Shown here in pieces: positions 15,301-27,254 of a DNA stretch of 60,000 nt; within the stretch, counting starts at the first letter, position 1, and every line of letters starts with the position of its first letter. The translations under genes and the position numbers were made by a program. A model generated the notes under the pieces. That model was given only the letters and a program-made list of their open reading frames with translations. It searched no databases and was not told the DNA's origin. The stretch is from positions 19,674,094-19,734,093 of the forward strand of contig NC_092563.1 of assembly GCF_037975245.1 (NCBI RefSeq). The letters run 5' to 3'. The stretch comes from Apostichopus japonicus. Lineage: Eukaryota; Echinodermata; Holothuroidea; Aspidochirotida; Stichopodidae.

Positions 15301-18300
15301 CTGGGACCCCCCTCTTCTTCTGGTCGTATCGTCCTGCGTATTTATCCGTCTTCTTCTGCATCTGAAACAACAAGGCAAGAAAAACAGTTAGAACATATCA
15401 AATACATAACCCACCCAATAACCCTGGGACCCCACCCCCTCTTCTTCTGGTGGCATCGTACATCCACCCCCTCTATACATATATATAACCCACCCACTAA
15501 CCCTGAGACCCCCCTCTTCTTCTGGTGGCAACGTCCTGCGTATTTATCCGTCTTCTTCTGCATTTAAAACAACAAGGCAAGAAAAACAGTTAGAACATAT
15601 CAAATACATAACTCACCCACTAACCCTGGGACCCCCCCTCTTCTTTTGGTGGCATCGTCCTCGTCTTTATCCGTCTTCTTCTGCATCTGAAACAACAAGG
15701 CAAGAAAAACAGTTAGCACATATCAAATACATAACCCACCCACTAACCCTGGGAACCCCCTCTTCTTCTGGTTGCATCGTCCTGCGTCTTTATCCGTCTT
15801 CTTCTGCATCTGAAACAACAAGGCAAGAAAAAATTTAGAACATATCAAATACATAACCTACCCACTAACCCTGGGACCCCCCTCTTCTTCTGGTGGCATC
15901 GTCCTCGTCTTTATCCGTCTTCTTCTGCATCTGAAACAACAAGGCTAGAAAAACAGTTAGAACATATCAAATACATAACCCACCCACTAACCCTGGGACC
16001 CCCCTTTTATCTGGTGGCATCGTCCTGCGTATTTATCCGTCTTCTTCTGCATCTGAAACAACAAGGCAAGAAAAACAGTTACAACATATCAAATACATAA
16101 CCCACCCACTAACCCTGGGAACCCGCTCTTCTTCTGGTGGCATCGTCCTGCGTATTTATCCGTCTTCTTCTGCATCTGAAACAACAAGGCAAGAAAAACA
16201 GTTAGAACATATCAAATACATAACCCACCCACTAACCCTGGGACCCCACCCCCTCTTCTTCTGGTGGCATCGTCCTGCGTTTTTATCCGTCTTCTTCTGC
16301 ATCTAAAACAACAAGGCAAGATAAACAGTTAGAACATATCAAATACATAACCCACCCAATAACCCTGGGGACCCCACCCCCTCTTCTTCTGGTGGCATCG
16401 TACATCCACCCCCTCTATACATATATATAACCCACCCACTAACCCTGAGACCCCCCTCTTCTTCTGGTGGCAACGTCCTGCGTATTTATCCGTCTTCTTC
16501 TGCATTTAAAACAACAAGGCAAGAAAAACAGTTAGAACATATCAAATACATAACCCACCCACTAACCCTGGGACCCCCCCTCTTCTTTTGGTGGCATCGT
16601 CCTCGTCTTTATCCGTCTTCTTCTGCATCTGAAACAACAAGGCAAGAAAAACAGTTAGAACATAACAAATACATAACCCATCCACTAACCCTGGGAACCC
16701 CCTCTTCTTCTGGTGGCATCGTCCTGCGTATTTATCCGTCTTCTTCTGCATCTGAAACAGCAAGGCAAGAAAAACAGTTAGAACATATCAAATACATAAC
16801 CCACCCACTAACCCTGGGACCCCACCCCCTCTTCTTCTGGTCGCATCGTCCTGCGTATTTATCCGTCTTCTTCTGCATCTGAAACAACAAGGCAAGAAAA
16901 ACAGTTAGAACATATCAAATACATAACCCACCCACTAACCCTGGGACCCCCCTCTTCTTCTGGTCGTATCGTCCTGCGTATTTATCCGTCTTCTTCTGCA
17001 TCTGAAACAACAAGGCAAGAAAAACAGTTAGCACATATCAAATACATAACCCACCCACTAACCCTGGGAACCCCCTCTTCTTCTGGTGGCATCGTCCTGC
17101 GTATTTATCCGTCTTCTTCTGCATCTGAAACAACAAGGCAAGAAAAACAGTTAGAACATATCAAATACATAACCCACCCACTAACCCTGGGACCCCCCTC
17201 TTCTTCTGGTCGTATCGTCCTGCGTATTTATCCGTCTTCTTCTGCATCTGAAACAACAAGGCAAGAAAAACAGTTAGCACATATCAAATACATAACCCAC
17301 CCACTAACCCTGGGACCCCACCCCCTCTTCTTCTGGTGGCATCGTCCTGCGTATTTATCCGTCTTCTTCTGCATCTGAAACAACAAGGCAAGAAAAACAG
17401 TTAGAACATATCAAATACATAACCCACCCACTAACCCTGGGACCCCCCTCTTCTTCTGGTCGTATCGTCCTGCGTATTTATCCGTCTTCTTCTGCATCTG
17501 AAACAACAAGGCAAGAAAAACAGTTAGCACATATCAAATACATAACCCACCCACTAACCCTGGGAACCCCCTCTTCTTCTGGTGGCATCGTCCTGCGTAT
17601 TTATCCGTCTTCTTCTGCATCTGAAACAACAAGGCAAGAAAAACAGTTAGAACATATCAAATACATAACCCACCCACTAACCCTGGGACCCCCCTCTTCT
17701 TCTGGTCGTATCGTCCTGCGTATTTATCCGTCTTCTTCTGCATCTGAAACAACAAGGCAAGAAAAACAGTTAGAACATATCAAATACATAACCCACCCAC
17801 TAACCCTGGGACCCCACCCCCTCTTCTTCTGGTGGCATCGTACATCCACCCCCTCTATACATATATATAACCCACTCACTAACCCTGGGAACCCCCTCTT
17901 CTTCTGGTGGCAACGTCCTGCGTATTTATCCGTCTTCTTCTGCATTTAAAACAACAAGGCAAGAAAAACAGTTAGAACATATCAAATACATAACCCACCC
18001 ACTAACCCTGGGACCCCCCCTCTTCTTTTGGTGGCATCGTCCTCTTCTTTATCCGTCTTCTTCTGCATCTGAAACAACAAGGCAAGAAAAACAGTTAGCA
18101 CATATCAAATACATAACCCACCCACTAACCCTGGGAACCCCCTCTTCTTCTGGTTGCATCGTCCTGCGTCTTTATCCGTCTTCTTCTGCATCTGAAACAA
18201 CAAGGCAAGAAAAAATTTAGAACATATCAAATACATAACCCACCCACTAACCCTGGGACCCCCCTCTTCTTCTGGTGGCATCGTCCTCGTCTTTATCCGT

Positions 18301-21300
18301 CTTCTTCTGCATCTGAAACAACAAGGCTAGAAAAACAGTTAGCACATATCAAATACATAACCCACCCACTAACCCTGGGACCCCCCTTTCATCTGAGGGC
18401 ATCGTCCTGCGTATTTATTCGTCTTCTTCTGCATCTGAAACAACAAGGCAAGAAAAACAGTTAGAACATATCAAATACATAACCCACCCACTAACCCTGG
18501 GACCCCACCCCCTCTTCGTCTGGTGGCATCGTCCTGCGTAATTATCCGTCTTCTTCTGCATCTGAAACAACAAGGCAAGAAAAACAGTTACAACATATCA
18601 AATACATAACCCACCCACTAACCCTGGGAACCCGCTCTTCTTCTGGTGGCATCGTCCTGCGTATTTATCCGTCTTCTTCTGCATCTGAAACAACAAGGCA
18701 AGAAAAACAGTTACAACATATCAAATACATAACCCACCCACTAACCCTGGGACCCCACCCCCTCTTCTTCTGGTGGCATCGTCCTGCGTATTTATCCGTC
18801 TTTTTCTGCATCTAAAACAACAAGGCAAGAAAAACAGTTAGAACATATCAAATACATAACCCACCCACTAACCCTGGGGACCCCACCCCCTCTTCTTCTG
18901 GTGGCATCGTACATCCACCCCCTCTATACATATATATAACCCACCCACTAACCCTGAGACCCCCCTCTTCTTCTGGTGGCAACGTCCTGCGTATTTATCC
19001 GTCTTCTTCTGCATTTAAAACAACAAGGCAAGAAAAACAGTTAGAACATATCAAATACATAACCCACCCACTAACCCTGGGACCCCCCTCTTCTTTTGGT
19101 GGCATCGTCCTCGTCTTTATCCGTCTTCTTCTGCATCTGAAACAACAAGGCAAGAAAAACAGTTAGAACATAACAAATACATAACCCACCCACTAACCCT
19201 GGGAACCCCCTCTTCTTCTGGTGGCATCGTCCTGCGTATTTATCCGTCTTCTTCTGCATCTGAAACAGCAAGGCAAGAAAAACAGTTAGAACATATCAAA
19301 TACATAACCCACCCAATAACCCTGGGACCCCCCTCTTCTTCTGGTGGCATCGTCCTGCGTATTTATCCGTCTTCTTCTGCATCTGAAACAACAAGGCAAG
19401 AAAAACAGTTAGAACATATCAAATACATAACCCACCCACTAACCCTGGGACCCCCCTCTTCTTCTGGTCGTATCGTCCTGCGTATTTATCCGTCTTCTTC
19501 TGCATCTGAAACAACAAGGCAAGAAAAACAGTTAGCACATATCAAATACATAACCCACCCACTAACCCTGGGAACCCCCTCTTCTTCTGGTGGCATCGTC
19601 CTGCGTATTTATCCGTCTTCTTCTGCATCTGAAACAACAAGGCAAGAAAAACAGTTAGAACATATCAAATACATAACCCACCCACTAACCCTGGGACCCC
19701 CCTCTTCTTCTGGTCGTATCGTCCTGCGTATTGATCCGTCTTCTTCTGCATCTGAAACAACAAGGCAAGAAAAACAGTTAGCACATATCAAATACATAAC
19801 CCACCCACTAACCCTGGGAACCCCCTCTTCTTCTGGTGGCATCGTCCTGCGTATTTATCCGTCTTCTTCTGCATCTGAAACAACAAGGCAAGAAAAACAG
19901 TTAGAACATATCAAATACATAACCCACCCACTAACCCTGGGACCCCCCTCTTCTTCTGGTCGTATCGTCCTGCGTATTTATCCGTCTTCTTCTGCATCTG
20001 AAACAACAAGGCAAGAAAAACAGTTAGAACATATCAAATACATAACCCACCCACTAACCCTGGGACCCCACCCCCTCTTCTTCTGGTGGCATCGTACATC
20101 CACCCCCTCTATACATATATATAACCCACCCACTAACCCTGAGACCCCCCTCTTCTTCTGGTGGCAACGTCCTGCGTATTTATCCGTCTTCTTCTGCATT
20201 TAAAACAACAAGGCAAGAAAAACAGTTAGAACATATCAAATACATAACCCACCCACTAACCCTGTGACCCCCCCTCTTCTTTTGGTGGCATCGTCCTCGT
20301 CTTTATCCGTCTTCTTCTGCATCTGAAACAACAAGGCAAGAAAAACAGTTAGAACATAACAAATACATAACCCACCCACTAACCCTGGGAACCCCCTCTT
20401 CTTCTGGTGGCATCGTCCTGCGTATTTATCCGTCTTCTTCTGCATCTGAAACAGCAAGGCAAGAAAAACAGTTAGAACATATCAAATACATAACCCACCC
20501 ACTAACCCTGGGACCCCCCTCTTCTTCTGGTGGCATCGTCCTGCGTATTTATCCGTCTTCTTCTGCATCTGAAACAACAAGGCAAGAAAAACAGTTAGAA
20601 CATATCAAATACATAACCCACCCACTAACCCTGGGACCCCCCTCTTCTTCTGGTCGTATCGTCCTGCGTATTTATCCGTCTTCTTCTGCATCTGAAACAA
20701 CAAGGCAAGAAAAACAGTTAGCACATATCAAATACATAACCCACCCACTAACCCTGGGAACCCCCTCTTCTTCTGGTGGCATCGTCCTGCGTATTTATCC
20801 GTCTTCTTCTGCATCTGAAACAACAAGGCAAGAAAAACAGTTACAACATATCAAATACATAACCCACCCACTAACCCTGGGAACCCCCTCTTCTTCTGGT
20901 CGTATCGTCCTGCGTATTTATCCGTCTTCTTCTGCATCTGAAACAACAAGGCAAGAAAAACAGTTAGCACATATCAAATACATAACCCACCCACTAACCC
21001 TGGGAACCCCCTCTTCTTCTGGTGGCATCGTCCTGCGTATTTATCCGTCTTCTTCTGCATCTGAAACAACAAGGCAAGAAAAACAGTTAGAACATATCAA
21101 ATACATAACCCACCCACTAACCCTGGGACCCCCCTCTTCTTCTGGTCGTATCGTCCTGCGTATTTATCCGTCTTCTTCTGCATCTGAAACAACAAGGCAA
21201 GAAAAACAGTTAGCACATATCAAATACATAACCCACCCACTAACCCTGGGACCCCACCCCCTCTTCTTCTGGTGGCATCGTACATCCACCCCCTCTATAC

Positions 21301-22175
21301 ATATATATAACCCACCCACTAAACCTGAGACCCCCCTCTTCTTCTGGTGGCAACGTCCTGCGTATTTATCCGTCTTCTTCTGCATTTAAAACAACAAGGC
21401 AAGAAAAACAGTTAGAACATATCAAATACATAACCCACCCACTAACCCTGGGACCCCCCCTCTTCTTTTGGTGGCATCGTCCTCGTCTTTATCCGTCTTC
21501 TTCTGCATCTGAAACAACAAGGCAAGAAAAACAGTTAGCACATATCAAATACATAACCCACCCACTAACCCTGGGAACCCCCTCTTCTTCTGGTGGCATC
21601 GTCCTGCGTCTTTATCCGTCTTCTTCTGCATCTGAAACAACAAGGCTAGAAAAAATTTAGAACATATCAAATACATAACCCACCCACTAACCCTGGGACC
21701 CCACCCCCTCTTCTTCTGGTGGCATCGTCCTGCGTAATTATCCGTCTTCTTCTGCATCTGAAACAACAAGGCAAGAAAAAAAGTTACAACATATCAAATA
21801 CATAACCCACCCACTAACTCTGGTAACCCCCTCTTCTTCTGGTGGCATCGTCCTGCGTATTTATCCGTCTTCTTCTGCATCTGAAACAACAAGGCAAGAA
21901 AAACAGTTAGAACATATCAAATACATAACCCACCCACTAACCCTGGGACCCCCCTCTTCTTCTGGTCGTATCATCCTGCGTATTTATCCGTCTTCTTCTG
22001 CATCTGAAACAACAAGGCAAGAAAAACAGTTAGAACATATCAAATACATAACCCACCCACTAACCCTGGGACCCCACCCCCTCTTCTTCTGGTGGCATCG
22101 TACATCCACCCCCTCTATACATATATATAACCCACCCACTAAACCTGAGACCCCCCTCTTCTTCTGGTGGCAACG
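1484..22175. repeat. 75-bp deletion monomer, 12 scattered copies
   Basis: In this variant the middle of the monomer is replaced by ACATCCACCCCCTCTATACA plus a short AT run, giving ~75 bp instead of 122 (for example 1484-1558). The ACATCCACC signature occurs at 1504, 4413, 8053, 12473, 14154, 15460, 16402, 17842, 18911, 20096, 21282 and 22102. From 12473 onward it recurs every 820-1681 bp, always with the same kind of neighbours, so it marks a longer and variable higher-order unit across 12.4-22.9 kb. Confidence 0.9.
5588..7430. repeat. Five-monomer higher-order repeat, three tandem copies
   Basis: Blocks starting at 5588, 6200 and 6815 share the same order of five monomer variants with a period of 612-615 bp. 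Copies two and three look closest to each other. A related block lies at 2679. This is a smaller amplification nested at the right end of the 2.9-kb duplication. Confidence 0.8.
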
Positions 22176-22880
22176 TCCTGCGTATTTATCCGTCTTCTTC
22201 TGCATTTAAAACAACAAGGCAAGAAAAACAGTTAGAACATATCAAATACATAACCCACCCACTAACCCTGGGACCCCCCCTCTTCTTTTGGTGGCATCGT
22301 CCTCGTCTTTATCCGTCTTCTTCTGCATCTGAAACAACAAGGCAAGAAAAACAGTTAGCACATATCAAATACATAACCCACCCACTAACCCTGGGAACCC
22401 CCTCTTCTTCTGGTGGCATCGTCCTGCGTCTTTATCCGTCTTCTTCTGCATCTGAAACAACAAGGCTAGAAAAAATTTAGAACATATCAAATACATAACC
22501 CACCCACTAACCCTGGGACCCCACCCCCTCTTCTTCTGGTGGCATCGTCCTGCGTAATTATCCGTCTTCTTCTGCATCTGAAACAACAAGGCAAGAAAAA
22601 AAGTTACAACATATCAAATACATAACCCACCCACTAACTCTGGTAACCCCCTCTTCTTCTGGTGGCATCGTCCTGCGTATTTATCCGTCTTCTTCTGCAT
22701 CTGAAACAACAAGGCAAGAAAAACAGTTAGAACATATCAAATACATAACCCACCCACTAACCCTGGGACCCCCCTCTTCTTCTGGTCGTATCATCCTGCG
22801 TATTTATCCGTCTTCTTCTGCATCTGAAACAACAAGGCAAGAAAAACAGTTAGAACATATCAAATACATAACCCACCCAC
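21241..22880. repeat. Tandem pair of 820-bp satellite blocks, apparently identical
   Basis: 21241-22060 and 22061-22880 read identically at every line I compared, including private variants: AAACCTGAGA, AAAAAGTTACAACA, CTAACTCTGGTAAC and GGTCGTATCATCC. Differences begin immediately outside (for example CCCCACC versus CCACACC at ~22891). Each block holds one 75-bp short monomer. This is the signature of very recent unequal exchange, or of an assembly duplication. Confidence 0.88.
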
Positions 22881-24139
22881 TAACCCTGGGACCACACCCC
22901 CTCTTCTTCTGGTGGCATCGTCCTGCGTATTTATCCGTCTTCTTCTGCATCTAAAACAACAAGGCAAGAAAAACAGTTAGAACATATCAAATACATAACC
23001 CACCCACTAACCCTGGGACCCCACCCCCTCTTCTTCTGGTGGCATCGTCCTGCGTCATTATCCGTCTTCTTTTGCATCTGAAACAACAAGGCAAGAAAAA
23101 CAGTTACAACATATCAAATACATAACCCACCCACTAACCCTGGGACCCCCCTCTTCTTCTGGTGGCATCGTCCTGCGTCTTTATCCGTCTTCTTCTGCAT
23201 CTGAAACAACAAGGCAAGAAAAACAGTTAGAACATATCAAATACATAACCCACCCACTAACCCTGGGACCCCCCCACTCTTCTTCTGGTGGCATCGTCCT
23301 CGTCTTTATCCGTCTTCTTCTGCATCTGAAACAACAAGGCAAGAAAAACAGTTAGAACATATCAAATACATAACACACCCACTAACCCTGGGACCCCCCT
23401 CTTCTTCTGGTGGTATCGTCCTGCGTCTTTATCCGTCTTTTTCTGCATCTAAAACAACAAGGCAAGAAAAACAGTTAGAACATATCAAAAACATAACCCA
23501 CCCACTAACCCTGGGACCTCCCCTCTTCTTCTGGTGGCATCGTCCTCGTCTTTATCGGTCTTCTTCTGCATCTGAAACAACAAGGCAAGAAAAACAGTTA
23601 GAACATATCAAATACATAACCCACCCACTAACCCTGGGACCCCCTCTTCTTCTGGTGGCATCGTCCTGCGTATTTATCCGTCTTCTTCTGCATCTGAAAC
23701 AGCAACGCAAGAAAAGCAGTTAGAACATATCAAATACATAACCCACCCACTAACCCTGGGACCCCCCTCTTCTTCTGGTGGCATCGTCCTGTGTCTTTAT
23801 GCGTCTTCTTCTGCATCTGAAACAACAAGGCAAGAAAAACAGTTAGAACATATCAAATACATAACCCACCCACTAACCCTGGGACCCCCCCCCCCTCTTC
23901 TTCTGGTGGCATCGTCCTCGTCTTTATCCGTCTTCTTCTGCATCTGAAACAACAAGGCAAGAAAAACAGTTAGAACATATCAAATACATAACCCACCCAC
24001 TAACCATGGGAACCCCCTCTTCTTCTGGTGGCATCTTCCTGCGTATTTATCCGTCTTCTTCTGCATCTGAAAGAACAAGGCAAGAAAAACAGTTAGAACA
24101 TATCAAATACATAACCCACCCACTAACCCTGGGACCCCC

Positions 24140-26056
24140 TCTTCTTCTGGTGGCATCGTCCAGCATCATAATCTACCTCCTTCTGTCTAGATTGTCTGCA
24201 ACCACCTTCTATAGACATCATCCTTCTTCTATCGTCGTCATCATCCTGCATCTTAATCCGTCTTCTGCATCTGAAAAAAACAAGGCTAGAAAAACAGATA
24301 GAACATATCAAATACATAACCCACCAACTAACCCTGGGACCCCCTCCCCCTCTTCTTCTGGTGGCATCTCCAGCGTCTTAGTCCACCTCCTTCCGTCTGC
24401 AACCACCTTCCACAGACATCATCCTTCTTCTTACGTCGTATCGTCCTGCGTCTTTATCCGTCTTCTGCATCTGAAACAACAAGGCTAGAAAAACAGATAG
24501 AACATATCAAATACATTACCCACCCACTAACCCTGGGACCCCCCTCTTCTTCTGGTGGCATCGTCCAGCGTCTTAGTCCACCTCCTTCCGTCTGCATCCA
24601 CCTCGTCCTGCGTCTTGACCCGTCTTCTTCTGCATCTGAAAAATCAAGGCTAGAAAAACAGTTAGAATATATCAAATACATAACCCACCCAATAACCCTG
24701 GGACCCCTCTTCTTCTGGTGGCATCGTCCAGCGTCATAATCTACCTCCTTCTGTCGGCAACCACCTTCCACAGACATCATCCTTATTCTTACATCGTCAT
24801 CGTTCTGCGTCTTAATCCGTCTTCTGCATATGAAAAAACATGGCAAGACAAATGGATAGAACATATCAAATACATAACCCGACCACCAACCCTGGGACCC
24901 CCCCCTCTTCTTCGGGTGGCATCGTCCAGCGTCTTAGTCCACCTCCTTCCGTCTGCAACCACCTTCCACAGACATCATCTTTCTTCTTACGTCGTCCTGA
25001 GTCTTAATCCGTCTTCTGTATCTGAAAATACAAGGCTAGAAACACAGAACATATCAAATACATCACCCTCCCACTAACCCTGGGACCCCCCTCCTCTTCT
25101 GGTGGCATCGTCCAGCGTCATAATCTACCTCCTTCCGTCTGCAACCACCTTCCACAGACATCATCCTTCTTCTTACGTCGTCCCGAGTCTTAATCCGTCT
25201 TCTGTATCTGAAAATACAAGGCTAGAAAAACAGAACATATCAAATATATAACCCTCCCACTAACACTGGGACCCCCCTCTTCGTCTGGTGGCATCGTCCA
25301 GCGTCTTAGTCCACCTCCTTCCGTCTGCAACCACCTTCCACAGACATCATCTTTCTTCTTACGTCGTCCTGAGTCTTAATCCGTCTTCTGTATCTGAAAA
25401 TACAAGGCTAGAAAAACAGAACATATCAAATACATAACCCTCCCACTAACCCTGGGACCCCCCCTCTTCTTCTGGTGGCATCGTCCAGCGTCATAATCTA
25501 CCTCCTTCCGTCTGCAACCACCTTCCACAGACATCATCCTTCTTCTTACGTCGTCCTGAGTCTTAATCCGTCTTCTGTATCTGAAAATACAAGGCTAGAA
25601 AAACAGAACATATCAAATATATAACCCTCCCACTAACACTGGGACCCCCCTCTTCGTCTGGTGGCATCGTTCAGCGTCATCATCTACCTCCTTCCGTCTG
25701 CAACCACCTTCCACAGACAACACCCTTCTTCTAACGTCGTCATCATCCTGCGTCTTAATCCGTCTTCTGCATATGAAAAAACAAGGCTAGAAAAAACAGA
25801 TAGAACATATCAAATACATAACCCACCCAATAACCCTAGCCCCCCGCTCCCCCTCTTCTTCTGGTGGCATCGTCCAGGGTCTTAAATCCACCTCCTTCCG
25901 TCTGCAACCACCTTCCACAGACATCATCCTTCTTCTTACGTCGTCCTCGTCCTGCGTATTAATCCCTCTTCTGCATCTGAAAAAACAAGGCTAGAAAAAC
26001 AGTTAGAACATATCAAATGCATAACCCTCCCACTAACCCTGGAACCCCCCCTCCCC
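24140..26056. repeat. Long-form satellite units (163-211 bp) at the array edge
   Basis: Ten units start at 24140, 24351, 24545, 24708, 24906, 25092, 25278, 25465, 25651 and 25854. Outer parts match the 122-bp monomer, but ~65 bp is present between GGCATCGTC and CTGCGTCTTA, including CTACCTCCTTCCGTCTGCAA and CCACCTTCCACAGACATCAT. They diverge more from each other than the 122-bp units do. Units alternate between a CATAATCTAC and a CTTAGTCCAC form, giving a ~373-bp dimer (24906-25277 and 25278-25650). The 24545 unit (163 bp) has only part of the extra segment. Confidence 0.93.
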
Positions 26057-26140
26057 TCTTCTTCTGGTGGCATCGTCCTGCGTCTTTATCCATCTTCTTC
26101 TGCATCTGAAACAATAAGGCAAAAAAACAGTCAAAACAGC
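26057..26140. repeat. Last, partial 122-type satellite monomer
   Basis: A short-form monomer follows the last long unit and decays at about 26128-26140 (AGGCAAAAAAACAGTCAAAA), where the array gives way to non-repetitive sequence. This is the right boundary of the satellite. Confidence 0.85.
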
Positions 26141-27125
26141 AAAAGTTTGATTTTGTTCGGGGTGTGGGGGGGGGGGGGGTGGATGGGGTTGGTGGAGAAG
26201 GGTACACAAAATTTGGGGAGAGTGCTATGGGAGGGATCCAAAAAGAGTGTGTGCTGTTAAGGAGAACCCTAGTCTCGAGGATGTTTAAAACTAGATTACC
26301 CACGCATTGTTACTTGCACTGCTGCGCTGCTTACCAGCATCCTCGTCGTGATACCGGAGAGGGGTTTTTAACCAGTATACAACAGTAGCAGAAAAATTAC
26401 TTGAAGGGTTACAGACCGCCCTTAGAAGCAATATAAACGCAAAGGAGATACAAGTCTCATGGTCGGAGTCTACCAACACCTGTTCATACTGCATACTGGA
26501 ATAATTTCGACCAGTATTTATATCATCCTACAGTGTATAAATGAATAATTTATGGCAAAAGAAGTTGAGAATTAAATGTTTTTATATGATAACAACAACC
26601 AAGTCTGTGTTGGGAGTGAATTATGGATGTTTCTCATTTGTCATGGAATGTTGTTTCATTTTTTGACATTTGGGTTTGACTCTGATCCGATTCTATTGCA
26701 TGTAGATTCTGATTGACCTAAAAAAGGGATACAATAATAGAGTATAAAACCTCCTTTAAAACATCATTTGAACTTCAAATTAGCCAATATTTCTTTTCAT
26801 TGGGGGAGCAGCGAACACTTTCATGCCATGGGAAAGAATGAATTATCACCTACTATTCAATTTATTGATTTTACACACAAAAAAAGGCATATTTCTCAGA
26901 AACTTTTGGGTGACAAAACCCTTTCTAAGTGCCACCATTTTACATGAAGGCATCACCAAAATTCCAAAAAATTCACCCCCCCCCCTTATACCGCTCCCCC
27001 AGGCCGGACGGCGATTTGCCTTCTCAAGACTTGGGAGCCATGGTGGACCCATAACAAAAGTTTGATTTAGTTGGGTGGGGGGGGGGGGGTGGAGGGGACA
27101 CACAATTTGGGAGGGATCCAAAGTC
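26141..27125. repeat. Array-flanking DNA with a duplicated G-run fragment
   Basis: Two related fragments lie here: ~26141-26240 and ~27053-27125. Both read AAAAGTTTGATTT, a long G-run, GGGGACACACAATTTGGG or similar, then GGGAGGGATCCAAA. The DNA between them is AT-rich with no coding signal that I can support. Element type and boundaries are unresolved. Confidence 0.5.
26254..26435 (+). repeat. Dispersed repeat copy, possible LINE C-terminal relic
   Basis: Shares GTTAAGGAGA, GTTTAAAACTAGATT, CCCACGCA and GGGTTACAGACCG with 29045-29150. This copy carries ~85 extra bases in the middle (~26330-26405). One plus frame reads VFKTRLPT, like the RLKTHL-type end of some LINE ORF2 proteins, but this is weak. 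Confidence 0.4.
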
Positions 27126-27254
27126 TGAAAAATTGGAGTAAGGGGGCACATCCCCCAACACGCACGCTAGGTCAGCACCCTTCACCCATGGTTACCGTAC
27201 TGCCTTTAATCAACATCGTTTTTCTGCATGCCCATCACTCTTCAATAGTAAGTA

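Larger units (their letters stand above)
1..24139. repeat. Giant satellite array, ~122-bp monomer
   Basis: Head-to-tail array of a ~122-bp monomer, about 200 copies estimated as length over period, not counted. It continues off the left edge. Reading along the plus strand, each monomer has TCTTCTTCTGGTGGCATCG, then TCCTGCGTATTTATCC or a variant, then GTCTTCTTCTGCATC, an A-rich segment (ACAACAAGGCAAGAAAAACA), ATATCAAATACA, and a C-rich end (CCCACCCACTAACCCTGGGA) followed by a C-run of variable length. Common variants are CGTCTTTATCC, CGTAATTATCC, a one-base-shorter CCTCGTC form, GGTCGTATCG, and AAATTTAG in place of CAGTTAG. The period is not a multiple of three, so the open frames in it are by-products of the repeat. 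No gene or unique island was seen inside. Confidence 0.99.

Noticed and set aside
1-24488. Many open frames of 60-212 residues in the satellite on both strands
   Set aside because: The same peptides recur because the monomer has few stops. The period is not a multiple of three, so frames change every unit. No start context or conservation beyond the repeat.
1-26056. Regular repeats that might suggest a CRISPR array
   Set aside because: The repeat fills the whole period with no unique spacers; unit size and context are those of eukaryotic satellite DNA.
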